Source: Xanthobacteraceae bacterium (GTDB lineage: Bacteria > Pseudomonadota > Alphaproteobacteria > Rhizobiales > Xanthobacteraceae). Taken from it: DNA of 64,000 nucleotides. The translations under genes and the position numbers were made by a program. Location: assembly GCA_022844205.1 (NCBI GenBank), contig JALHMF010000002.1, positions 186,001 through 250,000 on the forward strand, read 5' to 3'. The notes under the pieces are model-generated. The model had not been told where the DNA came from, searched no databases, and was given only the letters and a program-made list of their open reading frames with translations. Shown in pieces: positions 23,877 to 33,284 of the stretch. Position 1 is the stretch's first letter; each line of letters begins with the position of its first letter.

Positions 23877-24158
23877 ATGCGTCTTGCGTCTTTTTCCGCC
23901 ATCGCCGCCACACTCGGCCTGTTGATCGCGGCTGTGCCCGCCGAAGCTCAAAGCGGCGCGACGCAGAAAAAACGCACCCAGATCATTGTGAAGAAGCGCA
24001 GCTATCTCGATGCCGGTACCACGGTAAAGCCGGGCAGCATGAATTATCACTATTACGCATTCGGCCCGCACATGCGCGCACCGACCTACGGCCCGCCCGG
24101 AAGCGAGAACATGCTTGGTGGCGACCGCTGGCCGCTGCTGCGCTGGTATGAATACTGA
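23877..24158 (+). CDS. Small secreted protein of unknown function
   Basis: A 93-residue product with a clear Sec signal peptide (MRLASFSAIAATLGLLIAAV, cleavage after about PAEA). It continues into a short mature part rich in Lys/Arg then Tyr, Gly and Pro (GSMNYHYYAFGPHM, ending RWYEY). I do not recognise a family. GAGGG five bases before ATG 23877 supports this start; an ATG four codons earlier is possible. It diverges from the sulfite dehydrogenase gene across 201 bases. Confidence 0.65.
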   Translation: MRLASFSAIAATLGLLIAAVPAEAQSGATQKKRTQIIVKKRSYLDAGTTVKPGSMNYHYYAFGPHMRAPTYGPPGSENMLGGDRWPLLRWYEY

Positions 24159-24173
24159 GACGCGAAGGTCGTC

Positions 24174-25286
24174 TTAAGCGGCGAGCCTGTCCAGTTCGTT
24201 TAGGATCGCGTCACCCATCTCCTTCGTGCCGATGGATTTCGCCGTATCGCCCTTGATGTCGGCCGTGCGCAGGCCTTTGCCGAGTGCGTTCGCGATCGCT
24301 CTTTCGATCATATCCGCGGCATCCGTCAGTCCGAACGAATAGCGCAACGCCATACCGAGCGATCCGATCATCGCGATGGGATTGGCGATGCCCTTGCCCG
24401 CGATATCCGGCGCGGAGCCATGCACCGGCTCATAGAGCGCGCGGCGCTTTTTCGTCTTTGAATCCATTTCGCCGAGCGAAGCCGACGGCAACATGCCGAG
24501 CGAGCCGGTGAGCATGGAAGCAACGTCCGAAAGCATGTCGCCGAAAAGGTTATCGGTGACGATCACATCGAACTGCTTCGGGTTGCGCACAAGCTGCATG
24601 CCGAGTGCGTCGGCGAGCACATGCTCCAACTGCACGTCCTTGAATTCGCGTTGATGCACCTGATTGACGACCTCATGCCACAGCACGCCGGATTTCATCA
24701 CGTTACGCTTTTCGGATGAGGTAACTTTGTTGCCGCGCTTCCGCGCGAGGTCGAAAGCCACGCGCGCGATGCGCTCGATCTCGTAAGTGTCGTAGACCTG
24801 CGTATCGATCGCGCGCTTCTGGCCGTTGCCCAAATCCGTGATCGTTTTCGGCTCGCCGAAATAGACGCCGCCCGTCAGTTCGCGCACGATCACGATGTCG
24901 AGGCCCTCGACCAGTTCGCGCTTGAGGCTTGATGCGTCCGCAAGCGCCGGATAGCAGATCGCCGGACGCAGATTGGCGAAGAGTGCCAAATCCTTGCGCA
25001 GCCGGAGCAAGCCCGCTTCCGGCCGCTGGTCGTAGGGCACGTTGTCCCATTTCGGTCCGCCCACGGCGCCCATCAGAATCGCGTCCGCCGCCATCGCCTT
25101 GTCCATCGTCGCTTCCGAGATGGATTTCCGGTGCGCGTCGTAGGCGGCGCCGCCCACGAGGTCTTCCTCGATGGAGAATTTCGCGATTCTCTTTTGCTCC
25201 AGCCACCCGATCACGCGTCTGGCTTCGGCCATGACTTCGGGGCCGATCCCGTCGCCGGGAAGCAGCAGCAGTTTATGAACAGCCAT
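24174..25286 (-). CDS. leuB: 3-isopropylmalate dehydrogenase
   Basis: Oxidative decarboxylation of 3-isopropylmalate in leucine synthesis. The 370-residue protein shows [13 protein letters not shown] at the N terminus, [12 protein letters not shown], and the metal/substrate motif NLFGDMLSD followed by [10 protein letters not shown] and the NAD-binding [21 protein letters not shown] 25286 is the natural start. leuD lies 11 bases upstream on the same strand, so leuD-leuB form one unit. Confidence 0.98.
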   Translation of the reverse strand: MAVHKLLLLPGDGIGPEVMAEARRVIGWLEQKRIAKFSIEEDLVGGAAYDAHRKSISEATMDKAMAADAILMGAVGGPKWDNVPYDQRPEAGLLRLRKDLALFANLRPAICYPALADASSLKRELVEGLDIVIVRELTGGVYFGEPKTITDLGNGQKRAIDTQVYDTYEIERIARVAFDLARKRGNKVTSSEKRNVMKSGVLWHEVVNQVHQREFKDVQLEHVLADALGMQLVRNPKQFDVIVTDNLFGDMLSDVASMLTGSLGMLPSASLGEMDSKTKKRRALYEPVHGSAPDIAGKGIANPIAMIGSLGMALRYSFGLTDAADMIERAIANALGKGLRTADIKGDTAKSIGTKEMGDAILNELDRLAA

Positions 25287-25297
25287 GGTTGATTCCG

Positions 25298-25903
25298 TTA
25301 TATCCAGGGCCGCAACTGCGCGGCTTTCTTTTCGTACTCGTCGATCTTGCCGCGTTTTTCCATCGTCAGCCCGACGCCGTCGAGGCCGTTCAGCAGGCAA
25401 TGCTTGCGGAAAGAATCGATGTCGAACTTGATGGTGCCGCCGTCCGGACCTTTGATTTCCTGCTTGGCGAGATCGATGGTGAGCGTGGCATTGGCGCCGC
25501 GCTCGGCGTCATCGAACAACTTGTCCAGATCTTCCGCCGATACCTTGATCGGCAGGATGCCGTTCTGGAAACAGTTGTTGTAGAAAATGTCCGCGAACGA
25601 TGTGGAGATTACGCAGCGGATGCCAAAATCCAGAAGCGCCCACGGCGCGTGCTCGCGCGAGGAACCGCAGCCGAAATTGTCGCCGGCGACCAGGATCTGC
25701 GCCTTGCGATAGGCCGGCTTGTTCAAGACAAAATCCGGGTTCTCGCTGCCATCGTCCTTGTAGCGCATCTCCGAGAACAGGCCCTTGCCAAGGCCGGTGC
25801 GCTTGATCGTCTTCAGATACTGCTTCGGGATGATCATGTCGGTGTCGACATTGATCGTCTTGAGCGGTGCGGCGACGCCGGTAAGGGTAGTGAACTTGTC
25901 CAT
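25298..25903 (-). CDS. leuD: 3-isopropylmalate dehydratase, small subunit
   Basis: The swivel-domain partner of LeuC in isomerising 2- to 3-isopropylmalate. The 201 residues include [28 protein letters not shown] and the substrate-binding [16 protein letters not shown] 25903 is used; the upstream open frame is not protein-like. It is followed by leuB, while leuC lies separately at 27671, with four other genes between leuC and leuD. Confidence 0.97.
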   Translation of the reverse strand: MDKFTTLTGVAAPLKTINVDTDMIIPKQYLKTIKRTGLGKGLFSEMRYKDDGSENPDFVLNKPAYRKAQILVAGDNFGCGSSREHAPWALLDFGIRCVISTSFADIFYNNCFQNGILPIKVSAEDLDKLFDDAERGANATLTIDLAKQEIKGPDGGTIKFDIDSFRKHCLLNGLDGVGLTMEKRGKIDEYEKKAAQLRPWI

Positions 25904-26013
25904 TCTGAAAGCCCGGTTTGCGGTTTCGGGCTTTCTTCTAGCGGCTGCGCGCGGCAGATCAATGGCCCTCGCCGCATGGCGGCCATCCAGTCGGTTTTTC
26001 AATGGAAATGGGG

Positions 26014-26044
26014 TGAACGGGGCCGGGCAAGCCGGCCCCGTTCA
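26014..26044 (-). terminator. Terminator-like hairpin after the HXXEE gene
   Basis: A perfect 13-base stem (26014-26026 with 26032-26044) around GCAAG abuts the stop codon of the minus-strand gene at 26049. The sequence beyond it on the minus strand (ACCCCATTTCC) is only weakly T-rich, so it is a plausible but not textbook intrinsic terminator. Confidence 0.55.
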
Positions 26045-26048
26045 TGGA

Positions 26049-26525
26049 TTAGCGCCGTTTGCGGCCCGATGCGTCCTGGAAATAGCGCTGGGTGCGCAGC
26101 TTCAGGAGCAGCACCGGCCACAGGATCACGGCCGCTCCGATCACAATCGCGAGGATCAGCGAATTCTGCGGCAAATTGGTGCCGGCGAATTCGTAGTAGC
26201 CGATGGGATAGAACAGGAAGATGCCAGTGAGGATGCCGGGCGAAAATTTTCCGCCGGAGATCAGCATCGGCAGTAGGTGGAAGAACGTGACGTTGATCAG
26301 CAGGAAAGCGCCGAACGCCAACGCATAGACAGGTGCCACCTGCGCCAGCATGGCCGCGATTGCACCGAGAACGAGGAACGCGACTTCAACGATGACGTAG
26401 GAGTCAGCATCGATGGAGAGATTCATCGAACGCTGCGCCCATCCCTGCCAGCCGAGAATGTGTTCCTCGACAATGTGCAGCGCATAGGCCCCCACGGCGA
26501 GCCAGGCGAGAACTGTTAGCGACAT
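26049..26525 (-). CDS. HXXEE-motif integral membrane protein
   Basis: A 158-residue, four- to five-helix membrane protein. The first helix carries HIVEEH, matching the HXXEE family signature, and later helices contain a histidine in FFHLLPML and a glutamate in YYEFAGT. The family is uncharacterised; the conserved His and Glu residues suggest metal binding or catalysis in the membrane. It lies upstream of leuD with a hairpin between them, so it is probably its own unit. Confidence 0.8.
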   Translation of the reverse strand: MSLTVLAWLAVGAYALHIVEEHILGWQGWAQRSMNLSIDADSYVIVEVAFLVLGAIAAMLAQVAPVYALAFGAFLLINVTFFHLLPMLISGGKFSPGILTGIFLFYPIGYYEFAGTNLPQNSLILAIVIGAAVILWPVLLLKLRTQRYFQDASGRKRR

Positions 26526-26651
26526 GGCCGTCCCCCTAGAGTTGATTCAGGCTGAGAATCAGAACGACGCTTGAAAATATCACGCGGGAGAATCGCGCCC
26601 TAACCGCGCTATACACAGACGCTGGCTGCGTGAAGCAGCGCAAACGGAGCA

Positions 26652-27086
26652 TTACGCGGCGGCTTCGTCGGCCGCGGCCTCGATCCGTTCCATGTCCTCG
26701 TCCGAAAGTCCGAAATGGTGGCCGATCTCATGCACCAGGACATGCGTGATGATCGCGCCGAGCGCCTCGTCGTGCTCGGCCCAGTAATCGAGAATAGGGC
26801 GGCGGTAGAGATGCACGGTGTTCGGAAGCCTGCCGGATTCCTCAATCGCGCCATCCTGCGCGAGGCCGACGCCGGTGAAAAGGCCGAGAATGTCGAACGG
26901 GTTTTCGAGATTCATGTCCCGCATCACATCTTCATCGGGAAATTCCTCGATGCGGATCACGACACCTTCGCACAGCGCGCGGAAATTCTCCGGCAGACCC
27001 GCATAAGCCGCTGAGGCGATGATCTCGAAATCGGAAATGTCCGGCGCTTTCGCCGGTTGCCATGAGGCGGGATCGCGCGCGGTCAC
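26652..27086 (-). CDS. Zincin-type metallopeptidase family protein
   Basis: A 144-residue minimal zinc metallopeptidase (DUF1025/PF06262-like). The active-site helix HVLVHEIGHHFGLSDEDM provides HExxH plus a downstream acidic ligand, and LCEGVVIRIEEFPDE precedes it. I start at GTG 27086 (VTARDPASWQ), which has GGAG six bases upstream and overlaps the stop of a 36-residue upstream gene (GTGA). A longer ATG start at 27134 has no ribosome site and would overlap that small gene. Confidence 0.85.
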   Translation of the reverse strand: MTARDPASWQPAKAPDISDFEIIASAAYAGLPENFRALCEGVVIRIEEFPDEDVMRDMNLENPFDILGLFTGVGLAQDGAIEESGRLPNTVHLYRRPILDYWAEHDEALGAIITHVLVHEIGHHFGLSDEDMERIEAAADEAAA

Positions 27087-27193
27087 GACCAGCTCCAGAA
27101 AAGATACATCAGCAGCAATGCTGCAACGCTCCATCCGAGCGCGCGGCCCACCCGCTTGCCCCAGATTTCAACGCCATCATATTTTTCCTGCAT
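27083..27193 (-). CDS. 36-residue single-pass membrane microprotein
   Basis: Begins MQEKYDGVEIWGKRVGRAL and ends in a hydrophobic helix, WSVAALLLMYLFWSWS. It is a textbook short N-in membrane segment with positive charges before it. Its TGA overlaps the GTG of the metallopeptidase, so the two are translationally coupled, and the peptide could be a membrane partner or substrate of it. No good Shine-Dalgarno precedes the ATG, which lowers confidence. I do not know a named family. Confidence 0.5.
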   Translation of the reverse strand: MQEKYDGVEIWGKRVGRALGWSVAALLLMYLFWSWS

Positions 27194-27207
27194 CGATAAT
27201 TTTATCG
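27194..27207. promoter_or_regulatory. Short palindrome just upstream of the microprotein
   Basis: The 14 bases CGATAATTTTATCG have 6-base arms around TT and end at the base before the ATG at 27193. It could be part of a promoter or operator; it occupies the position where a ribosome-binding site would be expected. Weak evidence. Confidence 0.25.
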
Positions 27208-27365
27208 CGGGAACCTTTGCGCCGGAAGTGGGGCTTTCCGCTGAACCAGAGGTGAATGCGCGCCTCGGGCGAAATTCATGGGCGCGCTGTCATGATCGCA
27301 ACAAGGGGGAACGCGATCAGCGAAAGATCGTTAAGCCAAATAACTGAGCATGATAAGAGGATGCC

Positions 27366-27602
27366 ATGACCAACAAACTGAAACTTTTCGCCGCTGCTGG
27401 TATCGCGGCACTGGCGATTTCCGCTGCCCAGCCTTCGCAGGCAGCCGTCGCGGGCGCTCCCGCGGCGCAAGCCAACTCGGCCGCGCAGACGGAAATTTCC
27501 GGTGTGGAAGAAGTACGCCATCGCCGGCATCACCGCCACCACTGGCGCTATCATCGGCACCATAATCCGTTCTGGTGGGGTTATCCGTATTACTGGCGCT
27601 AA
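27366..27602 (+). CDS. Small secreted His/Arg-rich protein
   Basis: A 78-residue product with a Sec signal (MTNKLKLFAAAGIAALAISA, cleavage after about SQAA). An Ala/Gln spacer follows, then an extreme basic-aromatic tail containing HRRHHRHHWRYHRHH and ending FWWGYPYYWR. Comparable His-rich short periplasmic proteins are common in Bradyrhizobium-like genomes; metal binding is a reasonable guess but not shown. AGAGG lies five bases before ATG 27366, and a strong terminator follows. Confidence 0.75.
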   Translation: MTNKLKLFAAAGIAALAISAAQPSQAAVAGAPAAQANSAAQTEISGVEEVRHRRHHRHHWRYHRHHNPFWWGYPYYWR

Positions 27603-27620
27603 GCCGAATCGCTTAAACAA

Positions 27621-27651
27621 AAAACAGGCGCGTCATGGACGCGCCTGTTTT
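27621..27651. terminator. Bidirectional intrinsic terminator between the His-rich gene and leuC
   Basis: A perfect 14-base stem (27621-27634 with 27638-27651) around ATG, with AAAA at one foot and TTTT at the other, lies between convergent genes. The A/T tracts make it functional in both directions, ending the 27366 gene on plus and leuC on minus. Confidence 0.9.
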
Positions 27652-27670
27652 CATTTGAGCCGGAAAAAAT

Positions 27671-29080
27671 TCAGACCCGCGGCCACTCGCGCACATCGAC
27701 GAAATGCCCGGCAACCGCCGCCGCCGCCGCCATCGCCGGCGACACAAGATGCGAGCGGCCCTTGTAGCCCTGACGGCCCTCGAAGTTGCGGTTAGATGTG
27801 GAAGCGCAGCGCTCTTCCGGCAAGAGCTTGTCGGCGTTCATCGCGAGGCACATGGAGCAGCCCGGCTCGCGCCAGTCGAAGCCGGCGGCCTTGAAAATCT
27901 TGTCGAGGCCTTCGGCTTCGGCCTGCAATTTCACGAGGCCCGAGCCCGGCACAATCATCGCCTGCACATCGGCATGCACCTTCTTGCCTTCGACGATCTT
28001 CGCCACCACGCGCAGGTCTTCGATGCGGCCGTTGGTACAGGAGCCGATGAATATGCGGTCGAGCTTGATGTCCTTGATCTTGGTGCCGGCCTTCAGGCCC
28101 ATATAGTCGAGCGCGCGTTGTTTCGCGGCGCGCTTGCGCTCGTCGGCAATTTCGTCGGGATTCGGTACGACCCCGCTGATGGAAACCACATCTTCCGGGC
28201 TCGTGCCCCAACTCACGATCGGCGGCAGCGAGGCCGCATCGAGCTTCACTTCGCGGTCGAAATGCGCGCCGTCGTCGGTGCGCAGCGTTTCCCAGTAACG
28301 CATCGCCGCGTCCCAGTTCTCGCCCTTCGGCGCGCGCGGCTTGCCTTTCAGATATTCGAAGGCCTTTTCGTCCGGCGCCACCATGCCCGCGCGGGCACCG
28401 CCTTCGATGGACATGTTGCAGACCGTCATGCGGCCTTCCATCGACAGCGCGCGCATCGCTTCGCCGGCATATTCGATCACGCTGCCGGTGCCGCCGGCGG
28501 TGCCGATCTCGCCGATGATGGCGAGGATAACGTCCTTCGCGCCAACGCCCTCCGGCAGTTTGCCGTCGACGTTGACCCGCATGTTCTTCGCCTTCGACTG
28601 GATCAGCGTCTGGGTTGCGAGCACATGCTCGACCTCGGAGGTGCCGATGCCGTGCGCAAGCGCGCCGAACGCGCCATGGGTCGAGGTGTGGCTGTCGCCG
28701 CAGACAATCGTGGTGCCGGGCAGCGTGAAGCCCTGCTCCGGCCCGATGATGTGGACGATGCCCTGCCGCTTATCGAGTTCGTTGAAATAATCGATGCCGA
28801 AATCCTTGGCATTCTTCGCGAGCGCCGCGACCTGCTCGGCCGCTTCCGGATCGTCGATGCCCTTGGAGCGGTCCGACGTCGGCACGTTGTGATCGACGAC
28901 GGCGAGCGTCTTTTCCGGCGAACGCACCTTGCGGCCGGTCATGCGCAGGCCCTCGAAGGCCTGCGGGCTCGTCACCTCATGCACGAGGTGGCGGTCGATA
29001 TAGAGGAGGCAAGTGCCGTCCGGCTGCTGATCGACGAGATGGTCGTCCCAGATCTTGTCGTAGAGCGTGCGCGGTTTCAT
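27671..29080 (-). CDS. leuC: 3-isopropylmalate dehydratase, large subunit
   Basis: The [4Fe-4S] aconitase-family subunit working with LeuD. The 469 residues contain [24 protein letters not shown] and GCSMCLAMN, whose cysteines bind the cluster, plus [15 protein letters not shown] 29080 starts [11 protein letters not shown]. It lies only five bases downstream of rplS, so leucine synthesis is tied to a ribosomal operon here, an arrangement seen in relatives. Confidence 0.98.
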   Translation of the reverse strand: MKPRTLYDKIWDDHLVDQQPDGTCLLYIDRHLVHEVTSPQAFEGLRMTGRKVRSPEKTLAVVDHNVPTSDRSKGIDDPEAAEQVAALAKNAKDFGIDYFNELDKRQGIVHIIGPEQGFTLPGTTIVCGDSHTSTHGAFGALAHGIGTSEVEHVLATQTLIQSKAKNMRVNVDGKLPEGVGAKDVILAIIGEIGTAGGTGSVIEYAGEAMRALSMEGRMTVCNMSIEGGARAGMVAPDEKAFEYLKGKPRAPKGENWDAAMRYWETLRTDDGAHFDREVKLDAASLPPIVSWGTSPEDVVSISGVVPNPDEIADERKRAAKQRALDYMGLKAGTKIKDIKLDRIFIGSCTNGRIEDLRVVAKIVEGKKVHADVQAMIVPGSGLVKLQAEAEGLDKIFKAAGFDWREPGCSMCLAMNADKLLPEERCASTSNRNFEGRQGYKGRSHLVSPAMAAAAAVAGHFVDVREWPRV

Positions 29081-29085
29081 TCCAC

Positions 29086-29538
29086 TTACTTGGTCTCGGC
29101 GGCAGCCGTTTCAACCGGAGCCACGGGCTCGGCGCTCGCGGCGGTTTCCGCCGGCGCGCCGGCGCCCATCGCCTGCAGCAAATCCTGCTTCTCGGTGATG
29201 CGGGCCTTCTTGCCGCGCAGATCGCGCAGGTAATAGAGCTTGGCGCGGCGGACCTTGCCGCGGCGGACCACTTCGATGGAATCGACCATCGGCGAGTAAA
29301 CCGGGAACACGCGCTCGACGCCTTCGCCGTAGGAAATCTTGCGGACGGTGAAGCTCTCCTGCAGGCCGGCGCCGTGGCGGCCGATGCAGACGCCTTCATA
29401 GGTCTGGATGCGGGTGCGCTCGCCCTCGACAACCTTCACGTTGACCTGAAGCGTGTCGCCCGGGGCGAATTCCGGCACGTCTTTCTCCGCGCCGAGGCGC
29501 TGCATTTCCTCGCGCTCTAAGGTCTGAATGATGTTCAT
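29086..29538 (-). CDS. rplS: Ribosomal protein L19
   Basis: A large-subunit protein near the subunit interface. The 150-residue product begins [15 protein letters not shown] and carries the conserved [16 protein letters not shown] and [23 protein letters not shown]. The last 30 residues form an Ala/Glu/Thr/Val-rich tail (beyond about residue 120) longer than in E. coli. It follows trmD by 78 bases in the classical rpsP-rimM-trmD-rplS order. Confidence 0.98.
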   Translation of the reverse strand: MNIIQTLEREEMQRLGAEKDVPEFAPGDTLQVNVKVVEGERTRIQTYEGVCIGRHGAGLQESFTVRKISYGEGVERVFPVYSPMVDSIEVVRRGKVRRAKLYYLRDLRGKKARITEKQDLLQAMGAGAPAETAASAEPVAPVETAAAETK

Positions 29539-29616
29539 GACAATCTCAGCGCTCGGAAGCGCAGCCTTCTGTCCAGTAGGGATCGGCGGTGCATATACGA
29601 TATGTCGAAACCCTTG

Positions 29617-30327
29617 TCATTCCCTTTCGGGAACGGGGCTTTTGCGGCTCTTTAGCAGGTCGGGGCGGCGCTCCTTGGTGATCCGCTCGGCCTCCGCCCG
29701 CCGCCAGGCTTTGACCTTCGCGTGATCCCCGGAGGTGAGGATTTCCGGGATGCCCCGGCCCTCGAATGTCTGCGGCCTCGTATATTGCGGATATTCCAGC
29801 AACCCAGCCTCGAAACTCTCGTCCTCGCCGGACGCCTCCTTGCCCATGACGCCGGGCAGGAGCCGCACGCAGGCGTCGAGCAGCACATAAGCGGCCACCT
29901 CGCCTCCTGAGAGTACATAGTCGCCGATGGAGATTTCTTCGAGCTGGCGCGCCTCGATCAGTCGTTCGTCCACGCCCTCGAACCGGCCGCAGATGAGGGT
30001 GACGCCGGGACCGGCCGCCAATTCCCGTACCCGCTTCTGATCGAGCGGCCTGCCGCGCGGCGACAGCAGGATGCGTGGGCGCGTGTCATCGGCGGGCGCA
30101 ACCGCGTCGATGGCCTTCGCCAGCACGTCGGCGCGCATCACCATGCCGGGACCGCCGCCGGCCGGGGTGTCATCGACGGAGCGATGTTTGTCGGTGGCGT
30201 GATCGCGGATATCGACGGCTTCGCAGGTCCAGATTTTCGATTCCAGCGCGCGCCCCGCCAGGCTCGCGCCCAGCGGTCCCGGAAACAGTTCCGGGAAGAT
30301 CGTGAGCACGGAAGCACGCCACGTCAT
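29617..30327 (-). CDS. trmD: tRNA (guanine-N1)-methyltransferase
   Basis: Makes m1G37, which prevents frameshifting. The 236-residue SPOUT enzyme begins [15 protein letters not shown]. It has the trefoil-knot SAM site [21 protein letters not shown] and the C-terminal [20 protein letters not shown]. Its ATG overlaps the rimM stop by four bases, indicating coupling. Confidence 0.97.
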   Translation of the reverse strand: MTWRASVLTIFPELFPGPLGASLAGRALESKIWTCEAVDIRDHATDKHRSVDDTPAGGGPGMVMRADVLAKAIDAVAPADDTRPRILLSPRGRPLDQKRVRELAAGPGVTLICGRFEGVDERLIEARQLEEISIGDYVLSGGEVAAYVLLDACVRLLPGVMGKEASGEDESFEAGLLEYPQYTRPQTFEGRGIPEILTSGDHAKVKAWRRAEAERITKERRPDLLKSRKSPVPERE

Positions 30328-30869
30328 TGCATGCTCCCTGCCGCTTCGTCCGTTTCGATGGCGAAGAAATTTTCCGGCACCTCGATCACCACGCGCCCGC
30401 CATCGACATCCACGAGCGGAACAAACCGGTCGACAAACGGGAGCAGAAAAGATTCCCCGCCGTCCGCCGGTTTGATCTCCAGAAGATCGCCCGCGCCAAA
30501 ATTCTGAACGGCGGTAACCGAGCCGAGCGAATTTCCGGCGCCGTCTTCCGCGCGCAGCCCGATCAGATCGGAGTGATAGAAGCTGTTCTTGTCTTTCTGC
30601 TTCGGCAGCCGGTCGCGGGCGACGAACAGTTCGGTATGGGTAAGTTTCTTGGCGGCGTCCCGGTCGGTCACGCCCTCAAGCGTGACGACGAGATATTCCT
30701 TGCCCCGACGGGCAGAGAGAATCCTGAACTGCCGCTCGCCCGCCTTGTCCTCCAGCACGCCGAGTTTCCGGATCAAATCCGGATCGTCCATGAAGGCGAA
30801 AAGTCTCACCTCGCCGCGCACGCCCTGAGCGGCGCCGAATTTCGCGACGAGGATTCGCTTTTCGCCCAC
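30324..30869 (-). CDS. rimM: Ribosome maturation factor RimM
   Basis: Assists 30S head assembly. The 181-residue protein has the N-terminal beta-barrel ([19 protein letters not shown]) and the C-terminal PRC-barrel domain ([19 protein letters not shown], with [19 protein letters not shown]). It sits six bases after rpsP and overlaps trmD, as in the conserved operon. Confidence 0.96.
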   Translation of the reverse strand: MGEKRILVAKFGAAQGVRGEVRLFAFMDDPDLIRKLGVLEDKAGERQFRILSARRGKEYLVVTLEGVTDRDAAKKLTHTELFVARDRLPKQKDKNSFYHSDLIGLRAEDGAGNSLGSVTAVQNFGAGDLLEIKPADGGESFLLPFVDRFVPLVDVDGGRVVIEVPENFFAIETDEAAGSMQ

Positions 30870-30875
30870 CCGACG

Positions 30876-31277
30876 TCAGCTCGCCGGAGCGTCAGGAGCT
30901 GCTGCGGCAGGCGCAGGCGCGGCAGCGGCGGGAGCGGCCGCCGGAGCAGGTGCTGCGGCGGCGGCTTCCGCCATCTTCTTGCGCTCGGCGCGCGGGATGG
31001 CCTTCTCCGGATTGTTGCGCTTCTCGCGCTTCAACACGCCTTCGGCATCGAGGAAGCGCTTGATGCGGTCGCTCGGCTGCGCGCCCTTGGAGATCCAGTG
31101 CTTGATGCGCTCCAGATCCATCTGGAGCCGCTCCTTGGAGTCCTTCGCCAGCAGCGGATTGAAGGTGCCGACCTTCTCGATGAAGCGGCCATCGCGCGGG
31201 AAGCGCGAGTCGGCCACCACCATCTTGTATTGCGGACGCTTTTTCGCGCCCATGCGGGAGAGACGGATGACGAGCAT
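30876..31277 (-). CDS. rpsP: Ribosomal protein S16
   Basis: A small-subunit protein. The conserved core ([20 protein letters not shown] to about residue 85) is followed by a long Ala/Pro-rich tail ([17 protein letters not shown]), making 133 residues against about 80 in E. coli. Extended alanine-rich S16 tails are typical of Hyphomicrobiales. ATG 31277 is the family start; the upstream frame lies in a repeat. First gene of rpsP-rimM-trmD-rplS-leuC. Confidence 0.96.
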   Translation of the reverse strand: MLVIRLSRMGAKKRPQYKMVVADSRFPRDGRFIEKVGTFNPLLAKDSKERLQMDLERIKHWISKGAQPSDRIKRFLDAEGVLKREKRNNPEKAIPRAERKKMAEAAAAAPAPAAAPAAAAPAPAAAAPDAPAS

Positions 31278-31294
31278 TGTGTTTTTCCTTTCAG

Positions 31295-31415
31295 GATTTG
31301 TCACTCCGGGGCGCGAGCGTGAACGAGCGAACCCGGAATCCAGATGCAAATTGTAAGCTTGCTTCTGGATTCCGGATCGCCGCTTGGCGGCGTCCGGAAT
31401 GACGGATTGGGTTTA
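31295..31415. repeat. Palindromic repeat in the ffh-rpsP spacer
   Basis: The spacer holds a GTCACTCCGG...CCGGAATGAC type palindrome with an inner CCGGAATCCAGA...TCTGGATTCCGG pair (about 31330-31375) and a further GCCGCTTGGCGGC hairpin. It separates ffh from the rpsP operon on the same strand. Confidence 0.6.
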
Positions 31416-31424
31416 CGTTCGGCT

Positions 31425-32945
31425 TCATTTCTTCTTCTCTGGATTCTTCGGGCCGCCAAGCCCCGGCAGCGTGCCGCCAAGGCCCGGCAAACTTCCCGGC
31501 AATCCGCCAGTCGCCGTCGGAAAGCCCGGCGGCAAGGCATTCGGCAAATTCGACATTTTCGCCGCCATCTGCCGCATCATTTCGGGGCTCGGCTGTCCGC
31601 CCATCCCGAGCATGTTGCCAAGCCCTGCCATCATGCCGCCGCGCTTGCCGCTGCCGGCGGCCTTCATCATGTCGGACATCTGGCGGTGCATCTTGAGAAG
31701 GCGATTGATCTCCTCAACCTTGGTGCCGGAGCCCGATGCGATTCGGCGCTTGCGTGAGGCTTTCAGCACGTCGGGATTCTTGCGCTCCTTCGGCGTCATC
31801 GAATCGATAATCGCCTTCTGGCGCTTCAGCATCGAATCGTTCAGGCCCGCATTGGTGATCTGGTCCTGCGCCTTGGCGACGCCGGGCAGCATGCCGAGCA
31901 TGGCCCCCATGCCGCCGATGTTTTCCATCTGCGTAAGCTGCTCGCGCAGATCCGCAAGATCGAATGCGCCCTTGCGCATTTTCTCCGCCTGCGCACGCAT
32001 TTTTTCCGCGTCGATATTCTCGGCGGCCTTCTCAACCAGCGAAACGATATCGCCCATGCCGAGGATGCGGCCGGCGATACGCGCGGGATCGAAGTCCTCC
32101 AGCGCATCCAGTTTTTCGCCGGTGCCGACCAGCTTGATCGGCTTGCCGGTGACCGCCCGCATGGACAGAGCCGCACCGCCGCGTCCGTCGCCGTCAACGC
32201 GCGTGAGGACGATACCGGTCAGTCCGAGTTTCTGGTCGAAAGCCCGCGCAGTCGCGACCGCGTCCTGTCCGGTGAGCGAATCCGCTACCAGCAGAATTTC
32301 ATGCGGCCTGGAGACCGTTTTGATTTCCGCAAGCTCGCGCATCAGTTCGTCGTCGACCGTGGTGCGGCCGGCGGAGTCGAGCATCACCACGTCGTGCCCG
32401 CCAAGCCGCGCTGCATCCATCGCGCGCTTCGCGATCTGCGGCGCGCTCTGACCGGCGACAATCGGAAGGACTTGAACGTCGATTTGCCCGCCGAGGACGG
32501 CGAGTTGCTCCATCGCCGCCGGGCGGCGCGTGTCGAGCGACGCCAAAAGAACGCGCTTCTTGCTGCGCTCGGTCAGCCGCCGCGCGATCTTCGCGGTGGT
32601 CGTCGTTTTGCCGGAACCTTGCAGCCCGACCATCAGGATCGGCACGGGGGCCGCCGCATTCAGGTCGATGGGCTTTGCATCGGAGCCGAGCGTCTGCACG
32701 AGTTCGTCGTGCACGATCTTCACGACCATCTGGCCGGGCGTCACCGAGCGGATCACTTCGACGCCGACCGACCGCTCCCGCACGCGCTCGATGAAGGCGC
32801 GCGCGACTTCGAGTGCCACGTCGGCTTCCAGCAGCGCCTTGCGCACCTCGCGCAGCGCCTCGGAGATGTCGCCCTCCGAAAGCGCGCCGCGCTTCGTGAG
32901 CTTGTCCAGGATGCCGCCGAGGCGGCTGGTGAGCGTGTCGAACAT
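31425..32945 (-). CDS. ffh: Signal recognition particle protein Ffh
   Basis: The SRP GTPase that targets nascent membrane proteins. The 506 residues comprise the N domain (MFDTLTSRLGGILDKLTKRG), the G domain and a methionine-rich M domain ending in a Gly/Pro/Leu-rich tail. The G domain has P-loop GLQGSGKTTTTAK, a G3 box reading DSAGR where DTAGR is usual, and TRVDGDGRGG. ATG 32945 is preferred over an upstream frame that runs into a repeat. Its receptor FtsY is encoded 4 kb away. Confidence 0.97.
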   Translation of the reverse strand: MFDTLTSRLGGILDKLTKRGALSEGDISEALREVRKALLEADVALEVARAFIERVRERSVGVEVIRSVTPGQMVVKIVHDELVQTLGSDAKPIDLNAAAPVPILMVGLQGSGKTTTTAKIARRLTERSKKRVLLASLDTRRPAAMEQLAVLGGQIDVQVLPIVAGQSAPQIAKRAMDAARLGGHDVVMLDSAGRTTVDDELMRELAEIKTVSRPHEILLVADSLTGQDAVATARAFDQKLGLTGIVLTRVDGDGRGGAALSMRAVTGKPIKLVGTGEKLDALEDFDPARIAGRILGMGDIVSLVEKAAENIDAEKMRAQAEKMRKGAFDLADLREQLTQMENIGGMGAMLGMLPGVAKAQDQITNAGLNDSMLKRQKAIIDSMTPKERKNPDVLKASRKRRIASGSGTKVEEINRLLKMHRQMSDMMKAAGSGKRGGMMAGLGNMLGMGGQPSPEMMRQMAAKMSNLPNALPPGFPTATGGLPGSLPGLGGTLPGLGGPKNPEKKK

Positions 32946-33284
32946 CTTTTCACTCGACCTCGTCCTGAGCAGCGTGCGCAGCACGCGTCTCGAAGGACGG
33001 GTCCATTTTCCCATTCGCCTCATCCTTCGAGACGCCCGGCTGCGCCAGGCTCCTCAGGATGAGGCAGTTCCAAACGCCGAACGCGCCCGAGGGCGCATTG
33101 CGCTGTCGGGCGGTGACCTGCGGGCTCAATCAAGGGCAATCGCCCAGTCCCGCTCAGTCGAGAGAGCTTCTCTCGGTAGAAAGTGCGTGAGGGGTACGAT
33201 GCTGCCCTGTTCAAGTCAAGAAATGCAGGCTAATCGGCCTGATTCCGGGCCAAACGGGCCCAAAGAAACGGATTGTTTCGGCCC
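32946..33284. other. 339-base divergent spacer between ffh and the MBL hydrolase
   Basis: The ffh-proximal third is a repeat (32955-33066). The rest shows no gene. It contains a perfect 7-base hairpin at 33159-33165 with 33169-33175 (CGAGAGA around GCT) and a GGGCC pair near 33250. Promoters for both genes should lie here, but no confident boxes were found. Confidence 0.4.
32955..33066. repeat. Repeat of the CCTCATCCT family upstream of ffh
   Basis: Contains CGTCCTGAG...CTCGAAGGACG and then CCTCATCCTTCGAGACGC...CTCCTCAGGATGAGG, an imperfect palindrome ending with the same CTCCTCAGGATGAGG that ends the 6760-6947 element. It is a shorter relative of that element. Confidence 0.6.
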
